From a virus, in IMG/VR virus record IMGVR_UViG_3300007351_000054, positions 1 through 24,309 of that record: a stretch of DNA of 24,309 bases; one strand, given 5' to 3'. Position numbers and translations under genes: made by a program. Under the pieces are notes generated by a model. That model saw only the letters and a program-made list of their open reading frames with translations, had not been told where the DNA came from and made no database searches. Below are positions 21,348-24,309 of the stretch, in pieces. Position 1 is the stretch's first letter. Each line of letters begins with the position of its first letter.

Positions 21348-21527
21348 ATGAAGAGAAAGGAGAGAGAAAGATTGAATAAGAAGTCCCTTTACAAAACTGC
21401 CGTATGGCATGGGGAATATGTTTCCCTTTTGAAGTATTTCGAAAAGGGGGACTATTTCCATGTCAAAACCCAGTCAGGTGATATTTACGGCATTCCTAGC
21501 CATGAAATGACTGGGTTTTGCCTTTAA
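21348..21527 (+). CDS. Small hypothetical protein with beta-barrel-like core (59 or 51 aa)
   Basis: The core LYKTAVWHGEYVSLLKYFEKGD, then YFHVKTQSGDIYGIPSHEM, reads like a small SH3- or KOW-type barrel. Two starts compete. The ATG at 21348 has GAGG 12 nt before it and gives 59 aa. The TTG at 21372 has AAAGGAG 9 nt before it and gives 51 aa, and fits better with the purine-rich leader. It lies between a terminator and the giant RNA candidate, and its 3' third carries a 13-bp inverted repeat (see 21464-21520). The function is unknown. Confidence 0.55.
   Translation: MKRKERERLNKKSLYKTAVWHGEYVSLLKYFEKGDYFHVKTQSGDIYGIPSHEMTGFCL
21464..21520 (+). other. 13-bp perfect inverted repeat inside the small gene
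   Basis: CAAAACCCAGTCA (21464-21476) is exactly matched by TGACTGGGTTTTG (21508-21520). Both arms are coding (Lys-Thr-Gln-Ser and Met-Thr-Gly-Phe). The right arm is followed by CCTTTAA and then the RNA region. It could be a terminator-like or processing hairpin for this short transcript, or the 5' boundary of the RNA. Confidence 0.7.
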
Positions 21528-21529
21528 CC

Positions 21530-22610
21530 CCCGATAGCCCTGGCGCTTGGGCTTGAATCTGTGCGCGGTGTCTGCCGGTCTCGACCATACTGAGACCGGA
21601 TGAATGGAGCCCGCGAGCTTGACGGTTCGCGGCCTGCATTCAGTCTCGATACCGGTTAATCCCGGTCTTGACTGAGGACCAAAGTCCTTGTACTCGGGCT
21701 GTCTGACGGCTGGCCATCCGCCCCGTTCTTGGCAATCCATATGGGTTCAAGGCGAGCTGCCTGCGAGTCAGCGCAGGGTAGTTCTGGGAGCTGCCGGTTA
21801 GTCCCGGGCTCGATCCAACCAGAACGAGCATGAAGGGATCTGCGACCTGGATGAATCCCGCCGGTCATGAATCCAGGCCAAGGCGCGTTGACTGGTCGTC
21901 GAACACCACGACGTAAACCAAGGTGGGGGCTTGCTTCGGCCTGACAAAATGGAGTGCGCGGGGTTCCGCGGTCTATCAGGTGCCCTCTGGGCTTAAAATG
22001 CCTGACTGCCATCCCTACCATGCGCAACGGGTAGCTTTTGCAGACTCCCCGGTCTTGCATGGGTGCGATTTCTAGGTCTGCATAGTCCAAACCTCACGGA
22101 CGATAAACAAGAGGCGGCCCGTGCTTCGGGCGAAAGTCCAGCTGTACCTGGCAAGGGTGGTTCTCTCTGCCAGCAAAATCTGTGAAACAACCCCCGGGCC
22201 CACCGGGTAATGTGCGGACGTGGATCTGTTCTTGGATCTGCGGCCATAGCACCTGAGATGGTGCGCTGAATAGGAAAATATCGACTCGTGAGCTGAAGGG
22301 AGAGTATTCCGGAAAATCTCTGGAAAATGCTCCGACCTTGGCCAGCTTGGGCGGGAGAACGAGCGCGATCCTCAGAAATTCTGGGAAAAAACCTGGATGC
22401 TGTGATCGAGTCGAGACGATACTGGACGGCGTGCTGTGACCTTGTGTTGTGGTTGCTGGGAAAAGAACGGTGAAACGACCCTCCGAACTCCAAGGGGGGA
22501 GAGTCTTGGCTCATGGATACGCTGCAAATGGTGTCGAATGCCGACGCTTGAACAGAGCCATGGAAAAGATTCTTCCCCTTTCTTCTTCAGGCTCGTTGAG
22601 TCTGAATAAA
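21530..22610 (+). ncRNA. Candidate giant structured non-coding RNA (about 1.08 kb)
   Basis: No believable gene lies here, yet it folds into a chain of stems. Examples: CCGGTCTC/GAGACCGG (21575-21599); TGAATG/CATTCA enclosing CCGCGA/TCGCGG (21601-21642); TCAGTC/GACTGA (21640-21675); AGGAC-CAAA-GTCCT (21675-21688); GTTCTGG/CCAGAAC enclosing GAGC/GCTC (21781-21825); CCTGGAT/ATCCAGG (21846-21877); TCAGG/CCTGA around GCCC-tct-GGGC (21976-22005); TGCAGAC/GTCTGCA (22039-22082); GCCCG/CGGGC (22117-22131); CTGGC/GCCAG (22148-22173); CCCGG/CCGGG (22193-22207); GCACC/GGTGC (22249-22264); TTCAGGCTC-gtt-GAGTCTGAA (22586-22606). U-G pairs in AATCC/GGGTT (21734-21747), TTGCA/TGCGA and the last stem fit only plus-strand RNA. 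Size, ornateness and a phage setting recall GOLLD and ROOL RNAs; class membership is unproven and the ends are approximate. Confidence 0.65.
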
Positions 22611-22627
22611 ACCTGGAGGAAAAGGCA

Positions 22628-22768
22628 ATGGAGAAAAGCGTGCTTGAATATGTGATCCGCGCCTGTGAGAAAGAACTGGGGAAAAAGGGAATCACTGACG
22701 ATTACCGCAATCGTCTGTTCATCCTGAAAGAGAAAGCCCAGGAAATGCTCAAGCTGGATTTCATGTAG
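22628..22768 (+). CDS. 46-aa helical protein after the RNA region
   Basis: A frame of 46 codons (MEKSVLEYVIRACEKELGKK, then GITDDYRNRLFILKEKA, then QEMLKLDF). It is entirely polar-helical, with heptad-like Leu/Ile spacing. GGAGG lies 8 nt before the ATG. Composition and binding site make it credible despite its size. A hairpin GCCCGC-cactga-GCGGGC (22786-22803) follows the stop. It could be a small regulator or an RNA partner; no family is recognised. Confidence 0.6.
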   Translation: MEKSVLEYVIRACEKELGKKGITDDYRNRLFILKEKAQEMLKLDFM

Positions 22769-22841
22769 CCATTTGCCACATCTCTGCCCGCCACTGAGCG
22801 GGCCTGAAGAAGAAAATCGGGAAAAGGAGGAACTCTGGAAA

Positions 22842-22988
22842 ATGGACATTCTGAACAATCCGGGAATTGGCGGATTGGTTGGCGTCGCGGCGGTATGCCT
22901 GCTGTCCATCGGGATCATCCTGAATGGACTGTGGCAGTACTGGAAATTCCGCAGAGGCTTGAAGAAACGGATGTATCCGCGTGGATAG
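22842..22988 (+). CDS. 48-aa single-pass membrane protein
   Basis: A frame of 48 codons. MDILNNPGIGGLVGVAAVCLLS begins it; residues 8-30 form one membrane helix, ended by Trp-Gln-Tyr-Trp. The basic tail (KFRRGLKKRMYPRG) should stay in the cytoplasm. AAAAGGAGG lies 11 nt before the ATG. An upstream in-frame start (22773) would add a poor, hairpin-encoded segment and was not used. Small membrane proteins of this form serve as holins, exclusion factors or toxins; which applies here is unknown. Confidence 0.6.
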   Translation: MDILNNPGIGGLVGVAAVCLLSIGIILNGLWQYWKFRRGLKKRMYPRG

Positions 22989-22997
22989 ACCACGATT

Positions 22998-23058
22998 GGG
23001 GAAATTCAGTATGACATTTTGTCATACCGGAAATTTCTCCACTGGTGCTCTATGCACC
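22998..23058 (+). ncRNA. Structured RNA element 1 in the parB leader
   Basis: GGGGAAATT (22998-23006) pairs with AATTTCTCC (23032-23040), enclosing the perfect hairpin GTATGAC-atttt-GTCATAC (23009-23027). After a 3-nt ACT comes GGTGC-tctat-GCACC (23044-23058). The outer stem uses one G-U pair that fits plus-strand RNA. A related outline recurs in element 2, sharing the block TTTCTCCACTGGTG. Confidence 0.6.
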
Positions 23059-23082
23059 TGTCTGCCTGTCTGTCTTTCCTCC

Positions 23083-23106
23083 CTGGTGGCCTGCCGAGGC
23101 TACCAG
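23083..23106 (+). other. Hairpin between the two RNA elements
   Basis: CTGGTGGCCT (23083-23092) and AGGCTACCAG (23097-23106) form a 10-bp stem with one G-U pair and a GCCG tetraloop. No T-run follows, so it is not an intrinsic terminator; it probably belongs to the structured leader. Confidence 0.55.
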
Positions 23107-23107
23107 C

Positions 23108-23265
23108 GGGGAAATTCCTGCACCACGGATTTAGGCTTTTACCGTGGGTACTCCGCCATGCGGTTCGAGTCCGCACGGAGCTTGCTGAGATGATCGGCCG
23201 TGAGCCTCAGCAGGTAGCCCGGCATGGTGCTGGCCTGGAATTTCTCCACTGGTGTCCTTGACACT
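23108..23265 (+). ncRNA. Structured RNA element 2, multi-branched, with a T-arm-like hairpin
   Basis: An 11-bp closing stem, GGGGAAATTCC (23108-23118) with GGAATTTCTCC (23237-23247), encloses four further stems. These are CCACGG/CCGTGG (23123-23147); CTCCG/CGGAG around TGCGG-TTCGAGT-CCGCA (23151-23180), whose inner part looks like a tRNA T-arm; TGCTGAG/CTCAGCA (23183-23212); and AGC/GCT near 23216-23231. After ACT comes GTGTC-ctt-GACAC (23252-23264). It repeats the closing stem and trailing hairpin plan of element 1. Confidence 0.65.
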
Positions 23266-23279
23266 ATCTCGGCTGGAGG

Positions 23280-23360
23280 GTGATTGTGGCTTGTCGAAGT
23301 CAGCATCGGGGAAAATCTCGAACTCCCCCGATGGTGCCTTTGGCGCCGGAAAACAATCAC
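23280..23360 (+). promoter_or_regulatory. Structured parB leader with duplicated Shine-Dalgarno segment
   Basis: GTGATTG (23280-23286) pairs with CAATCAC (23354-23360), enclosing CATCGGGG/CCCCGATG (23304-23333) and GGTGCC-ttt-GGCGCC (23333-23347). The sequence CTGGAGGGTGA occurs at 23273-23283 and again at 23360-23370. The second copy is the parB binding site, the first sits in the closing stem. Folding could therefore control parB translation. Confidence 0.5.
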
Positions 23361-23375
23361 TGGAGGGTGACTACT

Positions 23376-24309
23376 ATGGAAAGAAAGCCGAGAACAAAGA
23401 AGCAACCGGAGATCATCTCTCCGGTGGTCGTGGTGGCTGCAGCACTGGCTGAAGCCGAGAAAACCGTGGTCTCCATCGCTGACCTGCGCATGATCCCGGT
23501 CTCGAAAATCCATCTGGACCCGAATCAGCCAAGAGAGGTTTACAACAAGGCCTCGATCGCGGAGCTGGCCGAATCCATGATCAAGAACGGATTCGATGTT
23601 GGCTTTGCCATCATCGTCCGCCCTCATCCGGAAATCGCCGGGGAATTCATGGCGATTGTGGGTCACAGGAGAACATTGGCCGCGAAGGAAGCGAAGCTCT
23701 CGGAAATCCCATGCCAGATGAGGACCGATCTCTCCGAACAAGGGATCTATGAGTTGCAACTTCTGGAAAACGAGAAGCGCCAGGATCTCACCATCATGAA
23801 CAGGGTGAGGGCAACCCAGCGTGGCCTCGATCGCGGCATGACCCTGGAAAGACTGGCCGAGGTTTTCACGGTGTCAGTCGCAACGCTCCAGAAAGATCTT
23901 GAGTTGCAGTCCCTCTCGAAAGACCTCCACGTCCATGTGGATGAGGGACGGATCTCGAAAGACGTTGCCCGGAAATTGGCCACTTCCCCGCTCATAAGCG
24001 AATCCCAGCAGTTGTGGGCCTGGAACAACCTTCTGAGAGACAAGCGTACTTCGGCGGCCATGGTGGCAGCGTTGGACGCCTACCTCGACAAGCTCGCTCA
24101 GAAAGACCTGTTCGCGGATGCGAAAAAGGCCGCTGCGGACAATGGCGGGCTCATGAAGATCCGAAAGGCCTCCGTGGCCCTACAGAAAAGCATCGTCGAG
24201 TTCGAGAAAAGGAACTACCACACCGACCCCAACGTGGTGAGCGCCAGGAAAAACGAGTTGCCTACACTGAAGCAGCTTGTCGCATCCCTGGAACGAATCG
24301 CCAAGGGAA
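23376..24309 (+). CDS. parB: ParB-family partition/regulatory protein, 3' end outside the window
   Basis: The frame is open from the ATG at 23376 through 311 codons to the window edge. Residues about 38-120 form the ParB N-terminal domain: IPVSKIHLDPNQPREVY, IAELAESMIKNGF, IVRPHPEIAGEFMAIVGHRR (with GHRR in the place of the GERR motif) and LSEIPCQM. A LQLLENEKRQDLTIM segment, the ENxxR box, follows. A helix-turn-helix lies near 150-180 (GMTLERLAEVFTVSVATLQK). ParB proteins bind centromere-like sites, often with CTP, for segregation; phage copies may instead act as regulators or nucleases. No parA is visible. GGAGG lies about 10 nt before the ATG inside a structured leader. Confidence 0.88.
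   Translation, partial: MERKPRTKKQPEIISPVVVVAAALAEAEKTVVSIADLRMIPVSKIHLDPNQPREVYNKASIAELAESMIKNGFDVGFAIIVRPHPEIAGEFMAIVGHRRTLAAKEAKLSEIPCQMRTDLSEQGIYELQLLENEKRQDLTIMNRVRATQRGLDRGMTLERLAEVFTVSVATLQKDLELQSLSKDLHVHVDEGRISKDVARKLATSPLISESQQLWAWNNLLRDKRTSAAMVAALDAYLDKLAQKDLFADAKKAAADNGGLMKIRKASVALQKSIVEFEKRNYHTDPNVVSARKNELPTLKQLVASLERIAKG

Noticed and set aside
21656-22514. Two long minus-strand frames (144 and 173 codons) in the RNA region
   Set aside because: Composition is Arg/Pro/Ser-rich without domain pattern or binding sites. The strand is also opposite to all flanking genes, and the stems with G-U pairs support plus-strand RNA.
23123-23180. A complete third tRNA gene
   Set aside because: Only a T-arm-like hairpin is convincing. 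There is no D-arm, no 7-nt anticodon loop, and the acceptor half pairs immediately beside the T-arm.

Overview
The window reads as part of a tailed double-stranded DNA phage genome (Caudoviricetes), or a prophage or phage-plasmid, of moderate G+C. The evidence is a recognisable head-assembly cassette (large terminase, portal, S49 protease, decoration protein, lambda-gpE-type major capsid protein), tight packing with many ATGA/TGATG stop-start overlaps, strong AGGAGG-type ribosome binding sites, two tRNA genes and many small proteins of unknown function. The host is bacterial, but the sequence does not identify it.

Layout. From 1 to 19189 every gene is on the minus strand and reads right to left. 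A clear sigma-70-type promoter at 19266-19293 (TTGACA, 16-nt spacer, CATAAT) heads this arm. Its first part (19189 to about 16395) holds DUF1643, several small zinc-ribbon-like proteins, a possible HD-type hydrolase and a 22-bp tandem repeat in the gap at 17854-18073. Next come a DpdA-like DNA-guanine transglycosylase and a VUT/YhhQ transporter (16395-15344), which together point to 7-deazaguanine modification of phage DNA. Two serine tRNAs follow (15116-14940), then small accessory genes, a winged-helix replication-like protein, a radical SAM enzyme, SSB and a KhpA-like KH-domain protein (14789-10235). The packaging and head genes run from 9945 to 2755, with an AT-rich gap and a TTGACA promoter between terminase and portal. 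The arm ends with small beta-rich virion-like proteins and two proteins with signal peptides, the last a right-handed beta-helix protein that runs off the window at base 1.

From 19190 to 19922 there is no gene. This divergent control region holds at least ten different short inverted repeats in a row. To its right everything reads on the plus strand: a small winged-helix-like protein, a sigma-factor-like regulator with a rho-independent terminator, and a small SH3-like protein. Then comes about 1.1 kb without a believable gene that can be folded almost end to end into hairpins. Wobble pairs in several stems fit only a plus-strand transcript. This is a candidate giant structured RNA of the GOLLD/ROOL kind. 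Two tiny proteins (46 and 48 aa) follow, then a second structured region (22998-23360) with duplicated stem sequences and a tRNA-T-arm-like hairpin, and finally a ParB-family gene that runs off the right edge.

How it fits together. The left arm packages DNA and builds heads; its promoter-proximal part supplies nucleic-acid handling and DNA modification. The right arm looks like a regulatory and maintenance module (operators or origin, sigma-like factor, large RNA, ParB). The most unusual material is the palindrome array, the giant RNA candidate and the duplicated structured leader before parB. All structures were worked out by eye; no folding, homology search or count was run.
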